A DNA stretch of 64,000 nt from an uncultured Succiniclasticum sp. (GCA_900544275.1 UQUU01000004.1:62001-126000), one strand, 5' to 3'. Numbered from the stretch's first letter, positions 7,122 through 15,452 are shown. Translations and numbers: made by a program. Notes: generated from the letters alone by a model not told the origin.

Positions 7122-8300
7122 TTAACTAAACAAATCCAGGTTTTCGCCGCTTTCCGAATCGAACAAACACACGTCTGACCAGGAAAAATCAACGCTTTTG
7201 ATTGTTTCCAGAGGCTGCCGGGAGTGGCTGGCCTGCACATATATCACGTTATGATCCCCAATGCGCAGCGTCACGGTTTTCAGATTGCCGGTGTTTTCAA
7301 TAAATTCCACGGTGCCGCAGAGCGTGCCGGCGCTAAAGTTGGGCTGCATGGCTTCCGGACGCAGCCCAAAAATGATTTCTTTTCGGTGTCCGATGAGGGC
7401 CTGATGCGGTTCGGGCACGGCGAGTTTCGTATTTCCTACCTGCAGGACACCGTTTTCATAGGTTCCCTGCACGAGATTCATGGCCGGGGATCCGATAAAC
7501 GAGGCGACAAAGGTATTGGCCGGGTGGTGGTAAATCGTATGGGGCGTGTCGATTTGCTGTATCTTCCCCTGGTTCATCACGGCAATCCGGGTGGCTACGG
7601 TCATGGCTTCGATCTGGTCATGGGTCACATAAATCATCGTCGGCTGAAACATTTCATGCAGCTTTACCAGTTCCGTCCGCGCTTTTTGCCGCAGTCGGGC
7701 GTCCAGGTTGCTTAAGGGTTCGTCCAACAAAAAGTAGGGAGAGTGTTTGACAATGGCCCGCGCCAAGGCGACACGCTGTTTTTGCCCGCCGCTTAACTCA
7801 TGCGTTTTTTTAGTTTCATAGCCTGTTAAATGCAAAATCTGCAAGGCCTGATTGGCCCGTCTGGCAATTTCTTCTTTGGGTAATTTCTGCAGTTGCAGAC
7901 CGAAGGCAATATTATCCCAGACCGAAAGGTGGGGAAACAGGGCATAGCTCTGGAAAACCATCGCGATGTTTCGTTCGCCGGGCGGCAGGCCATTGACCAC
8001 TTTGCCGTCCAGGTAAATTTCGCCGCCGCTTACTTCTTCAAAACCGGCGATCATCCGCAGCGTGGTGGTTTTTCCGCAGCCCGACGGCCCTAATAAAATC
8101 AGGCGTTCGCCTTTTTTGATCTCCAGATTCAAGTCTTTAATGACTACATTTTTACCGTAGGCTTTTGTTACATTTTTAAACACAATACTGTTTTCCTGCG
8201 CAAGTTCAATTCTGTTTTCTGTTTTCAAGTCCGTACTATTTTCCTGCGCAAAGCCAATATTGCTTTCCTGTTTTAACTCAATATGATTTTCCTGCGTCAT
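7122..8300 (-). CDS. Sugar/glycerol-phosphate ABC transporter ATPase (UgpC/MsmK type)
   Basis: A 392-residue ATP-binding subunit of a carbohydrate uptake transporter. It has Walker A GPSGCGKTTTLRMIAG, Q-loop VFQSYALFPHL, signature LSGGQKQRVALARAI, Walker B FLLDEPLSNLDA, the H-loop in YVTHDQIEAMT, and a C-terminal OB/TOBE regulatory region. The ATG at 8298-8300 follows AAAGGA inside the end of the upstream permease gene. Before the usual family start (SIVFKNVTKAYGK) there are about 36 extra residues made of an 8-residue repeat (see 8175-8294), which is not typical of the family. The substrate is uncertain; close family members energise maltose, multi-sugar or glycerol-phosphate uptake. Confidence 0.92.
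   Translation of the reverse strand: MTQENHIELKQESNIGFAQENSTDLKTENRIELAQENSIVFKNVTKAYGKNVVIKDLNLEIKKGERLILLGPSGCGKTTTLRMIAGFEEVSGGEIYLDGKVVNGLPPGERNIAMVFQSYALFPHLSVWDNIAFGLQLQKLPKEEIARRANQALQILHLTGYETKKTHELSGGQKQRVALARAIVKHSPYFLLDEPLSNLDARLRQKARTELVKLHEMFQPTMIYVTHDQIEAMTVATRIAVMNQGKIQQIDTPHTIYHHPANTFVASFIGSPAMNLVQGTYENGVLQVGNTKLAVPEPHQALIGHRKEIIFGLRPEAMQPNFSAGTLCGTVEFIENTGNLKTVTLRIGDHNVIYVQASHSRQPLETIKSVDFSWSDVCLFDSESGENLDLFS
8175..8294 (-). repeat. Five 24-bp tandem repeats at the start of the ATPase gene
   Basis: Codons 3-42 read as five degenerate units of eight residues: QENHIELK, QESNIGFA, QENSTDLK, TENRIELA, QENSIVFK. The fifth unit is the native beginning of the ATPase domain, which suggests that the N-terminus grew by in-frame duplication of a 24-bp unit. 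At DNA level the TTTTCCTGCGCAA core recurs (plus-strand view). Confidence 0.8.
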
Positions 8301-8302
8301 AA

Positions 8303-9130
8303 TTATCCTTTCACTCCTGCCTGCATAAAGGTGTTGATAATAAATTTCTGGAAGAAAATATAAAGCAGCAAAGGCGGTAAACTGGTCAGCGTGGCGACGG
8401 CCATGGCTACGCCCCATTCGCTGCCGCCCTCTGCGCTGATAAACATCTGCAGGGCCAGAGGGAGGGTGAGATGATTTTTATCCTGCAAAATAAGCAAGGG
8501 CCAGAAGTATTCATTCCAGGAATTAATAAAAAATAAAATGGCGATGGCGATGACCGAGGGCTTGATCAGAGGTAAAATCACTTTACACAAAACCTGATGA
8601 GGCCTGGCTCCGTCTAAAATCGCCGCTTCCAACAACGCTTTCGGCACGCCCCGCATGGTCTGGCGCATGAGGAAGATCCCCATGCCGTCTACCAGACCGG
8701 GCAGCATGACGCCCCAGGGCGTATCCAGCAGCCCTAATCTGGAAACCAGCAGGTAGTTGGGCATGACCAGCACGGTAATGGGAATGAAAAAAGTCAGCAG
8801 CATGCTGTTAAAAATAAATTCCTTACCTTTAAACCGGTAGTACACAAAGGCAAACGCTGCCAGGACACCGGTAGCGATTTTACTGACGGTGACAAAGGTC
8901 GCGATGAAAAAGGTATTCCAGATATAGGTGAAAATGGGGAAGTCCTCTAACACCAGCCGGTAGTTTGCCAACGTGGGGGGAAGGGGCAGGGGGTTTAAGG
9001 TGGATTCAAAGACCTGATTCAGATCCTTCAACGAAGTGGAGAGCATGAAAATAATCGGCCACAGCATTAAAAAGACCATGAGAAGGAGTAGTATCTGCCA
9101 GGGTAATTCATCACGCCAGTTAGTTTTCAT
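8303..9130 (-). CDS. ABC transporter permease (UgpE/MalG type)
   Basis: A 275-residue inner-membrane permease with about six hydrophobic helices. The cytoplasmic EAA loop, which contacts the ATPase, is visible as EAAILDGARPHQVLCKVILP. It ends 2 bp before the ATPase start and overlaps the first permease gene by 11 bp, so the four transporter genes are translated in tight series. It pairs with the permease at 9120-9998 to form the channel of a carbohydrate uptake (CUT1) importer. Confidence 0.9.
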   Translation of the reverse strand: MKTNWRDELPWQILLLLMVFLMLWPIIFMLSTSLKDLNQVFESTLNPLPLPPTLANYRLVLEDFPIFTYIWNTFFIATFVTVSKIATGVLAAFAFVYYRFKGKEFIFNSMLLTFFIPITVLVMPNYLLVSRLGLLDTPWGVMLPGLVDGMGIFLMRQTMRGVPKALLEAAILDGARPHQVLCKVILPLIKPSVIAIAILFFINSWNEYFWPLLILQDKNHLTLPLALQMFISAEGGSEWGVAMAVATLTSLPPLLLYIFFQKFIINTFMQAGVKG

Positions 9131-9998
9131 AGTACACCTTCCTGTCCAGGTATTTATATTTCACAAACAGGAACACAAAATACAGGAGCAGCGTCACCAC
9201 CGCATAGGCGGCGGAACTGCCGGTCTGAAAAAAAGTAAAGGCATACTGATAAATGATGTACACCAGATTGGAGCTGCCCTGATCCGGCCCGCCCTGCGTC
9301 AGCATATTGACCGGCACCAGCACATATTGCAAGCCGAAGACCACGGTAATGGTAAAGACGTACAGCGCCGTAGAAGAAGTCATGGGCAGGATAATTTTTT
9401 TGAAAATGACCCAGTTTGAGGCGTTCTCCAGACGGGCCGCTTCCAGCATTTCCCTGGGAACGGAAACCATGGCCGCCAGCATGACAATCAGGTTATAGCC
9501 GAATACTTTCCAACCGATAATGGTACAGATGGCAAAAATCACCAGATAGTCTTCTTTAAACCACCGGGGCGAAGCAACGCCGAACCAGCCGAGAATGATG
9601 CTTAAGGGGCCGGCCAGGGGGTTGTAGATCCATAAAAAAAGAATGCTGGCGACGGCCAGAGATAAGGTGGCGGGCACGAATAAGGCGGAGCGGTAAAAAG
9701 CGCGTCCCCTTTGAATGAGGTGCCCTAAGATGTACGAGTATAAATAAGGAAGAATAAAGTTAAACACAAGCAATATGACCACGAACAGGACGGTGTTGAG
9801 GATAATTTTCCCCAGCTCCGCGCTGTTCAGTATTTTCCAATAGTTTTCCACTCCTACATATTTCATGGTAGGGGAGACCATATTCCAGGAAAAAAAGCTG
9901 AGATAGATATTCTGCAATAGCGGCCAGTAATAGAAAATCAGAAAAATAAGAGAGGACGGCAGCAGATACCACACTGCCTGACGGATATTGTGACTCAT
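9120..9998 (-). CDS. ABC transporter permease (UgpA/MalF type)
   Basis: A 292-residue membrane protein with about six helices, beginning with a short cytoplasmic stretch and a first helix (LLPSSLIFLIFYYWPLL). The EAA loop reads EAARLENASNWVIFKKIILP. Length and motifs match the sugar-type permeases that partner UgpE. It follows the binding-protein gene after 106 bp, a gap that holds a stem-loop at 10029-10053. Confidence 0.9.
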   Translation of the reverse strand: MSHNIRQAVWYLLPSSLIFLIFYYWPLLQNIYLSFFSWNMVSPTMKYVGVENYWKILNSAELGKIILNTVLFVVILLVFNFILPYLYSYILGHLIQRGRAFYRSALFVPATLSLAVASILFLWIYNPLAGPLSIILGWFGVASPRWFKEDYLVIFAICTIIGWKVFGYNLIVMLAAMVSVPREMLEAARLENASNWVIFKKIILPMTSSTALYVFTITVVFGLQYVLVPVNMLTQGGPDQGSSNLVYIIYQYAFTFFQTGSSAAYAVVTLLLYFVFLFVKYKYLDRKVYYEN

Positions 9999-10028
9999 AG
10001 TTTCACCCCTGCTGAAAGTAAAAGATGA

Positions 10029-10053
10029 ATAATGCCGCAGGACGCAGCATTAT
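10029..10053 (-). promoter_or_regulatory. Intercistronic stem-loop between binding protein and permease genes
   Basis: ATAATGC (10029-10035) pairs with GCATTAT (10047-10053). On the minus strand it is followed by TCATCTTTTAC. In such operons a hairpin after the binding-protein gene commonly protects its mRNA or partly stops transcription, which raises binding-protein levels over the permeases. Confidence 0.5.
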
Positions 10054-10104
10054 CCATTCAACAAACACCTGCGCTTTTGTCAGAAGAAACATCGGCGTAC
10101 GCTG

Positions 10105-11418
10105 TTATAACAGCGTATTGATTTTTTCCGCCGTCTGGTGCAACGCGTCTTTCGCGCTCATTTTACCGCTCAGGATAATATCCCGTACGTCGATCAGCAG
10201 CTGTTCCGCCTGCAAGCCGTTGGCGCCGGGGAAGCTGGCCCATTTGCTGGCGTTGGGCATCATTTTTAAAGCCATTTGAATATTTTTGTTTTCATCGACG
10301 ATTTTCTTAAATCCGTTGGGGTCTTCCGCTACGCCTTTACGGGGCGGCAGATAACCGGTGCCGGTGCTCCATTTTGCCAAAGAAGCAGGGGATTCCAGAT
10401 ATTTGATAAACTCGATGGCCGCCTTTTGTTTTTCCGCATCTTTCGAGAAGCACATGAGGAAGTTACCGCCGGCAGGCACTTTCATAGGTTTGCTGCCAAA
10501 GGTGGGAAACGGCGCTGCTTTGACCGGGAATTTAGCGGATTTTTCAAAATTGGCCCGTTTGCCGATGGTGGTGCAGACCATGCCCAGTTTACCGCTCAGG
10601 TAGGCCTGGAACCCTTCTTCGTTAGTGGCATGCAGCCCATTGCCCTCTTTGACCATGTCCGCTAACAACTGATACGCTTCGGCCGCTTCCGGCGTATCAA
10701 AGCCGGCCTGTACCTTTCCGTTCACCTTTTTCAGCATCGCCCCGCCGTTGGATTCGATCAGCGCCTGCTGTGCCCAGTTATCCGCATATTCCTGCATAAA
10801 GAAACCCATGTTGCCGGTTTTTTCCTTGATCGCTTTCGAGGCTTTGTGGACTTCCTCCCAGGTTCTGGGGGGATTTTCCGGGTCTAAGCCCGCCAGCTTG
10901 AACAGCTCCGGATTGTAATACAAAACCGGTACGCTGACAGAATAGGGCAGCCCCACCTGTTTCCCGTCTTCCGTCTGCGCCAGATTTAGGACGTTGGGCA
11001 GGAAATTGTCTTTCATAAAATTGGCATCGCCCGCGTTTTTAAACGCCTCGTTCAAATCCGTGTACTTAAAATTTTCCGCTGCATAGTTTAAAAACGAATA
11101 GCCCATCTGCACCACGTCAGGGCTTTTGCCGGAAGCCATGGCGGCCTGCAGATTCTGCGTCAGGCCTTTGTACATATCCGGATTATACTTTGCCACCACC
11201 TCAATGTTCGGATGCTTTTTGTTGAAATCCGCCACGAGTTCTTTTACCGTACCACCGCCAAAGCTTTCTGCGGCTACATGCCAATACTCGATCTGTACTT
11301 TTTTCCCGCTGTCTTTGGCCGCTTCTTTTTTCTCGCCGCTGCCGCCACAGCCTACCAGGCCAAAAATAGCCAGCGATGTGCATCCCAAAGCCAATACTTT
11401 TCGCAACGTCTTGTTCAA
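10105..11418 (-). CDS. Extracellular solute-binding lipoprotein, family 1 (UgpB-like)
   Basis: A 437-residue substrate-binding protein with a lipoprotein signal peptide (lipobox FGLVGC, Cys at about residue 24) followed by a Gly/Lys-rich linker. The mature part begins IEYWHVAAESFGGGTVKELV and matches family 1 sugar and glycerol-3-phosphate binding proteins. The start is TTG at 11416-11418, supported by AGGAGG 9 nt upstream. It is the first gene of the operon binding protein, two permeases, ATPase, isomerase. The exact ligand cannot be told; sugars, sugar phosphates and glycerol 3-phosphate are all possible. Confidence 0.9.
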   Translation of the reverse strand: MNKTLRKVLALGCTSLAIFGLVGCGGSGEKKEAAKDSGKKVQIEYWHVAAESFGGGTVKELVADFNKKHPNIEVVAKYNPDMYKGLTQNLQAAMASGKSPDVVQMGYSFLNYAAENFKYTDLNEAFKNAGDANFMKDNFLPNVLNLAQTEDGKQVGLPYSVSVPVLYYNPELFKLAGLDPENPPRTWEEVHKASKAIKEKTGNMGFFMQEYADNWAQQALIESNGGAMLKKVNGKVQAGFDTPEAAEAYQLLADMVKEGNGLHATNEEGFQAYLSGKLGMVCTTIGKRANFEKSAKFPVKAAPFPTFGSKPMKVPAGGNFLMCFSKDAEKQKAAIEFIKYLESPASLAKWSTGTGYLPPRKGVAEDPNGFKKIVDENKNIQMALKMMPNASKWASFPGANGLQAEQLLIDVRDIILSGKMSAKDALHQTAEKINTLL

Positions 11419-11440
11419 TTATTTTTTCCTCCTTTTAATT

Positions 11441-11482
11441 CGGTAACCGTTTGAGCCAGTTACTGTTGCTGTTTTTATTATA
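11441..11482 (-). promoter_or_regulatory. Candidate promoter and operator of the ABC transporter operon
   Basis: On the minus strand a TATAAT box occupies 11477-11482, about 60 bp before the TTG start, but no good -35 lies 16-18 bp upstream. A palindrome CGGTAACCG at 11441-11449 lies between this box and the ribosome site and could be an operator. No clear CcpA site is seen. Confidence 0.35.
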
Positions 11483-11575
11483 CGGGACGGCTGTCAAAGC
11501 CATATATAACCGATGTAAATTCTGGGTAAATTCGCTTTACGGCGATCCTTATACAATATAATATACATCATACAT

Positions 11576-11706
11576 CCGGTTCGGATGCCTGCGGGAACAA
11601 CAATCCGCAACGCCGGCCCTTAGCGAGCACAAGCGCAGCGCCGTGGGAGCTTAGTACCGCTGCGTGAGGACAGAGCGCCAGCGCTCCCCGCAGGCTGCCC
11701 GACCGG
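11576..11706 (+). repeat. Structured GC-rich dispersed repeat, copy 3 (full length)
   Basis: A 131-bp copy in the opposite orientation to copy 1. The ends are inverted repeats: CCGGTTCGG near 11576 against CCGACCGG at 11699-11706, and CCTGCGGG (11588) against CCCGCAGG. Internal stems are perfect here: GCAGCG with CGCTGC, and GAGCGC with GCGCTC around a 2-nt loop. Compared with copies 1 and 2, the differences keep the pairing (G-C against G-U). The flanks show no obvious target-site duplication. Confidence 0.75.
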
Positions 11707-11734
11707 ACAAGGCAAAATCATTGTCTGCAACATA

Positions 11735-11763
11735 TTGGGGGATCTTAAAAAATATGGTATAAT
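11735..11763 (+). promoter_or_regulatory. Promoter of the leader and zinc-ribbon gene
   Basis: TTGGGG at 11735-11740, 17-bp spacer, and a perfect TATAAT at 11758-11763. The transcript would start near 11770, giving a 5' leader of about 145 nt. Confidence 0.6.
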
Positions 11764-11769
11764 ACTATA

Positions 11770-11850
11770 TTGTAATGGAACCTCGACCGCAGAAAACCTG
11801 TCGACAAAGCAGATATGTTCTTCTGCGCTTCAACCGTAAAATCCATGCAA
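11770..11850 (+). ncRNA. Structured leader RNA of unknown class, ahead of a terminator
   Basis: Between the promoter and the terminator at 11851 the leader can fold at least two small stems, TCGAC with GTCGA and GCAGA with TCTGC. A promoter, a folded stretch and then an intrinsic terminator before a start codon is the architecture of a riboswitch or attenuator, or of a free small RNA. No known aptamer consensus was recognised by eye. Confidence 0.4.
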
Positions 11851-11885
11851 GCCATTACGAAACACAACGCGTAATGGCTTTTTTA
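11851..11885 (+). terminator. Intrinsic terminator in the 5' leader of the zinc-ribbon gene
   Basis: AAGCCATTACG and CGTAATGGCTT pair perfectly around an 8-10-nt loop and are followed by a T-run (11879-11884). It stands about 30 bp before the next start codon, so it either ends a small RNA or attenuates the downstream gene. Confidence 0.8.
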
Positions 11886-11914
11886 TATCCACGACTACTT
11901 CAGGAGGCGTTACC

Positions 11915-12598
11915 ATGATCCGTTCCTTACCCCTTGTCTGCTCCGTCTGCGGCGCTGCGTTTACGCCCGGGCCGCAACTGTATTACAAGCACGATCCGCT
12001 TTTACAGGACGCGCGGAACTTAAAGCTGATCTGCCCGGATTGCCTTGGCCAATGGGAACAAAAATGGCAGATCGCGGACGCCCTTTTTCAGGAAGAAAAC
12101 TATGTGCTTACAGTAACGATCACCCTGGCGGACGGCAGCGTTTATAAAGATCTGGACTGTACCGCCCTGGAAGAAACGGAAACCGTGGTAACGGGGGAAG
12201 ACATTCCGGAAAAAGCCCAGCGGACCTTGTATGAATTTTATAAAACATGGAAGGAAGAACAGGAGAGCCATAAATTAAAAGACTGCTTCTTCCAACGGGA
12301 TGCCGAGGGAAACCTACGGGCGACCCTGACCACGGTGGGGGGAGAGCATTATGAAAAGCTGGATCTGCGGATCACGGAAGACGGTTACCTGCAAACAGAG
12401 CAGGATGTGCCTTCCTATATAATGGAAGAACTGGTCATCGCTTTAAAGGCCTATGCCGCTCAGGAAGCTATGATTTCCCCGACTGCAGCCCCCAGGCCCC
12501 GTGCAGGAGGCTTTCGGAAACAGGCAGAGCGCAGCGGACACGGCCGGAAAACCGGCGTCTACGGACAGATGCAGGAGTTTGGCAAGCCGGGCAGGTAA
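11915..12598 (+). CDS. Unknown protein with N-terminal zinc-ribbon-like Cys pairs
   Basis: I do not recognise this 227-residue protein. The N-terminus has CSVCG (about residues 9-13) and CPDC (about 40-43), which could bind zinc. Two similar segments follow, about 63-105 (VTITLADGSVYKDLD...DIPEKAQRTLYEFY) and about 130-172 (ATLTTVGGEHYEKLD...DVPSYIMEELVIAL), which looks like an internal duplication. The C-terminal 35 residues are rich in Arg, Gly and Pro and probably disordered. AGGAGG precedes the ATG well. The gene lies behind a leader with an intrinsic terminator and upstream of prfC, which has its own promoter. Confidence 0.7.
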   Translation: MIRSLPLVCSVCGAAFTPGPQLYYKHDPLLQDARNLKLICPDCLGQWEQKWQIADALFQEENYVLTVTITLADGSVYKDLDCTALEETETVVTGEDIPEKAQRTLYEFYKTWKEEQESHKLKDCFFQRDAEGNLRATLTTVGGEHYEKLDLRITEDGYLQTEQDVPSYIMEELVIALKAYAAQEAMISPTAAPRPRAGGFRKQAERSGHGRKTGVYGQMQEFGKPGR

Positions 12599-12602
12599 GG
12601 GC

Positions 12603-12631
12603 TTGCCAGAGAACCCATCTGGTGCTATAGT
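12603..12631 (+). promoter_or_regulatory. Promoter of prfC
   Basis: TTGCCA at 12603-12608, 17-bp spacer, TATAGT at 12626-12631, in the 96-bp gap before prfC. Confidence 0.65.
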
Positions 12632-12694
12632 ATACACTTGTATAAAAAGCTAACTATCGTATTACCGGATAAACTTGAGAAAATGGGAGAAGTT

Positions 12695-14305
12695 ATGGAA
12701 GCGTTAAAAGAAAAAATCGAAAAACGACGTACCTTTGCGATTATTTCGCATCCGGACGCCGGCAAAACCACACTGACCGAAAAGTTGCTGCTGTATGGGG
12801 GAGCGATTCATCTGGCCGGCAGTGTAAAAGCCAGGAAAGCCAATAAACATGCGGTTTCCGACTGGATGGAAATTGAAAAGCAGCGCGGTATTTCCGTTAC
12901 CTCTTCGGTTCTGCAATTCGATTACCAGGGCTTTCGCGTCAATATATTGGATACCCCCGGGCATCAGGACTTCTCCGAAGATACCTATCGGACTCTGATG
13001 GCAGCCGACAGCGCCGTCATGCTGATCGATGCGGCCAAGGGCGTGGAACCCCAGACGAAAAAGCTGTTCTGGGTCTGCCACCGCCGTCATCTGCCCATCT
13101 TTACCTTCATTAACAAGCTGGACCGGTACGGCCGGACGCCGTTGGATTTAATGGAAGAAGTGGAAAAGATTCTTCAGATCAGGGTCTATCCCATCACCTG
13201 GCCGGTGGGCATCGATGGGCGCTACAAAGGCGTCTATAACCGGGTGACGCACGAAGTCTCCTTATTTAAGACGGATGCCAGCCACGGCAGCAGGCAGCGG
13301 GAAGAATTTACCGCCGATATTCACGACCCCGTCATCCGGGAAACCGTGGGGGACGAGATCTTTGAAGCGCTGCTGAATGATATTGAGCTGCTGGATATGG
13401 CCGGCGAAGCTTTCAGCATGGAAGAAGTGAATAAAGGGGAACTGACCCCCATGTTTTTCGGCAGTGCCATGACCAACTTCGGTGTGCAGGAATTTTTGGA
13501 AAAGTTTCTGGAAATGTCCCCTCAGCCGCAGCCCCGTACCCTGTTAAACGGTGACCTGATCGAACCGGACAACGACCTTTTCAGCGCTTTTGTCTTTAAG
13601 ATCCAGGCCAACATGAATCCGTCCCACCGGGATCGCATTGCCTTTATGCGCATCTGTTCCGGCGTGTTTGAGAAAGGGATGAGCGTCTACCATACACAAA
13701 GCGGCAAAATGGTAAAACTGGCTCAGCCCCAGCAGTTTCTTGCCCAGGAACGGACCATTGTGGAAAAGGCCTATCCGGGTGACATCATCGGTTTATTTGA
13801 CCCCGGTATTTTTGGTATCGGTGACAGCCTCAGTGATGAAAAACTGAAACTGACCTTTGAAGATTTTCCTGTGTTCCCGCCGGAAATCTTTGCCCGGGTA
13901 CAGCCCAGGGATTCTTTGAAGCGTAAACAGTTTGAAAAAGGCATCCTGCAGCTTTCGCAGGAAGGGGCCATTCAAATCTTTAATCAGAAACATGTGGGCT
14001 TAGAAAGCTTTGTTGTAGGCGTCGTAGGGCAGTTGCAGCTGGAAGTGCTGGAATATCGCCTGCAAAACGAATATAATGCCCAGCTGATCATGACGGCGTT
14101 GCCCTTCACCGTGGCTCGCTGGGTCTATGCGGAAGATCCCCGGGCCATCGAGGGCCTGCGGGGGTTGGACAATGGCATGCTAGTCTATGACAAGAATGAC
14201 CGGCCTGTGATTTTAGTCAATAATGAGTGGGCGTTGAATTGGATTTTACAGCGTAACCAGGGTCTGGAGTTTTTGACTGTTCCGCCGGATAAGGCCCGTG
14301 TCTGA
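12695..14305 (+). CDS. prfC: Peptide chain release factor 3
   Basis: RF3 is the translational GTPase that recycles RF1 and RF2 after termination. The 536-residue protein has all G motifs: SHPDAGKTTLTE (G1), RGISVTSSV (G2), DTPGHQDFSEDTYR (G3) and NKLDR (G4), followed by EF-Tu-like domains. Length fits the family (about 525-540). The frame is open from a TTG at 12638, but GGGAGAAG at 12685-12692 and the family alignment support the ATG at 12695. It appears to be a single-gene unit with its own promoter. Confidence 0.95.
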   Translation: MEALKEKIEKRRTFAIISHPDAGKTTLTEKLLLYGGAIHLAGSVKARKANKHAVSDWMEIEKQRGISVTSSVLQFDYQGFRVNILDTPGHQDFSEDTYRTLMAADSAVMLIDAAKGVEPQTKKLFWVCHRRHLPIFTFINKLDRYGRTPLDLMEEVEKILQIRVYPITWPVGIDGRYKGVYNRVTHEVSLFKTDASHGSRQREEFTADIHDPVIRETVGDEIFEALLNDIELLDMAGEAFSMEEVNKGELTPMFFGSAMTNFGVQEFLEKFLEMSPQPQPRTLLNGDLIEPDNDLFSAFVFKIQANMNPSHRDRIAFMRICSGVFEKGMSVYHTQSGKMVKLAQPQQFLAQERTIVEKAYPGDIIGLFDPGIFGIGDSLSDEKLKLTFEDFPVFPPEIFARVQPRDSLKRKQFEKGILQLSQEGAIQIFNQKHVGLESFVVGVVGQLQLEVLEYRLQNEYNAQLIMTALPFTVARWVYAEDPRAIEGLRGLDNGMLVYDKNDRPVILVNNEWALNWILQRNQGLEFLTVPPDKARV

Positions 14306-14388
14306 TTGAAACCTGTGTGCAGGGTACATTTTGGCATCAAATAGTAGCGTGTGCATTTTACAGGTCATTGTTTTAACAGGTATTGCGT

Positions 14389-15147
14389 ATGGAGAAAAAA
14401 CAAGGCGTTGAAAAAAAGCAAACGGCTGAAATTTTAGGGATTCCCGTTACCCCTTATACGATGGAGGAAGCGGTGCAAGCGCTGACGGCTTCTGTGCAGC
14501 AGGGGAAGCGGTGTTTTGTGGTTACAGCCAATGCGGAGATTATCATGTTGGCGCAAGAGGATGCAGCCTATAAAAAGCTTTTGCTGGAAGAAGCGGATCT
14601 GATTCTGCCGGATGGCGCCGGTACTGTCTGGGCCGGCAATTATTTAGGCTATACGATCCCGGAACGTGTGGCCGGCTACGATTTATACCTGCGCCTTTTG
14701 GCAGAGGCGGCGGTCAAAGATATTCCTGTCTATTTTTTCGGGGGCAGCCCCGGTGTAGCGGAGGCGGCGGCAGAAGAAGGGAAACGCCGTTGGCCGGAGT
14801 TACAGGTAGTCGGTTGCCGCAACGGCTATTTTAAGCCGGAAGAAGAAACTTCTATTGTAGAAGCGATCAACGGGAGCGGCGCTAAAATGCTGTTTGTGGC
14901 GTTAGGCGCGCCCAGGCAGGAAAAGTGGTTGAGTCGCTATGCCGAAGTATTGCAGCCTTCTCTTTTAATGGGCATCGGCGGCAGCTTTGATGTGCTGGCC
15001 GGTAAGGTGCAGCGGGCGCCCAAATGGATGCAGGATGCCCGGTTGGAATGGTTCTATCGGCTTTTAAAACAGCCCGCCCGGTTTGTCCGTATGTTGGCCT
15101 TACCGAAGTTTGTCCTGGCCGTGCGCTCGGAGAAAAAACATCTGTGA
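14389..15147 (+). CDS. WecB/TagA/CpsF family glycosyltransferase
   Basis: A 252-residue enzyme of the family that adds N-acetylmannosamine (or a related aminosugar) to undecaprenyl-diphosphate-N-acetylglucosamine, an early step in teichoic acid, enterobacterial common antigen or exopolysaccharide synthesis. Visible family motifs are VTANAEIIMLAQ, LILPDGAGTVWAG, RVAGYDLYLRLL, FVALGAPRQEKWL and GIGGSFDVLAGKVQRAPKWM, the last carrying the conserved Asp and membrane-contacting region. An in-frame TTG at 14383 is an alternative start; the ribosome site is weak for both. In a diderm the acceptor pathway is probably exopolysaccharide or a surface glycan; no other glycan genes are adjacent. Confidence 0.88.
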   Translation: MEKKQGVEKKQTAEILGIPVTPYTMEEAVQALTASVQQGKRCFVVTANAEIIMLAQEDAAYKKLLLEEADLILPDGAGTVWAGNYLGYTIPERVAGYDLYLRLLAEAAVKDIPVYFFGGSPGVAEAAAEEGKRRWPELQVVGCRNGYFKPEEETSIVEAINGSGAKMLFVALGAPRQEKWLSRYAEVLQPSLLMGIGGSFDVLAGKVQRAPKWMQDARLEWFYRLLKQPARFVRMLALPKFVLAVRSEKKHL

Positions 15148-15235
15148 GGCGCAAAAACGCCGGTCTTTGGCGCATTTTCTTTTATGAATTCACGCCATAC
15201 TGTCTTCGGAAACACCGACTTAAAAATTGCCCGAA

Positions 15236-15264
15236 TAGACAAAAGACCAGAATTATAGTATAAT
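15236..15264 (+). promoter_or_regulatory. Promoter and long leader of the psd-pssA operon
   Basis: TAGACA at 15236-15241, 17-bp spacer, TATAAT at 15259-15264. The ATG of psd is 189 bp further, so the 5' leader is about 180 nt. It can form several small hairpins in a row (GAAAC/GTTTC, CTATG/CATAG, GTTG/CAAC) but no known riboswitch was recognised. Confidence 0.65.
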
Positions 15265-15452
15265 ATGTTAGTTAAGGAACCTTGATTTATCACGGTTCAC
15301 ATCACAATTTCCGCGAAAAAACGCAGCTGAAACCGATTTTCGTTTCTTGCTATGTGAAGAAGCATAGTTGAAGGCAACTTTTGCTTGCGCTTTTTCACCG
15401 CGCGCATTGTGGTCGCAAACCCGGGAAACTATTGGGAAAGGAGGGCTCACAG

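Noticed and set aside
11477..11497. TTGACA and TATAAT on the minus strand upstream of the ABC transporter operon as one promoter
   Set aside because: The spacer between them is only 9 bp, far too short for a sigma-70 promoter.
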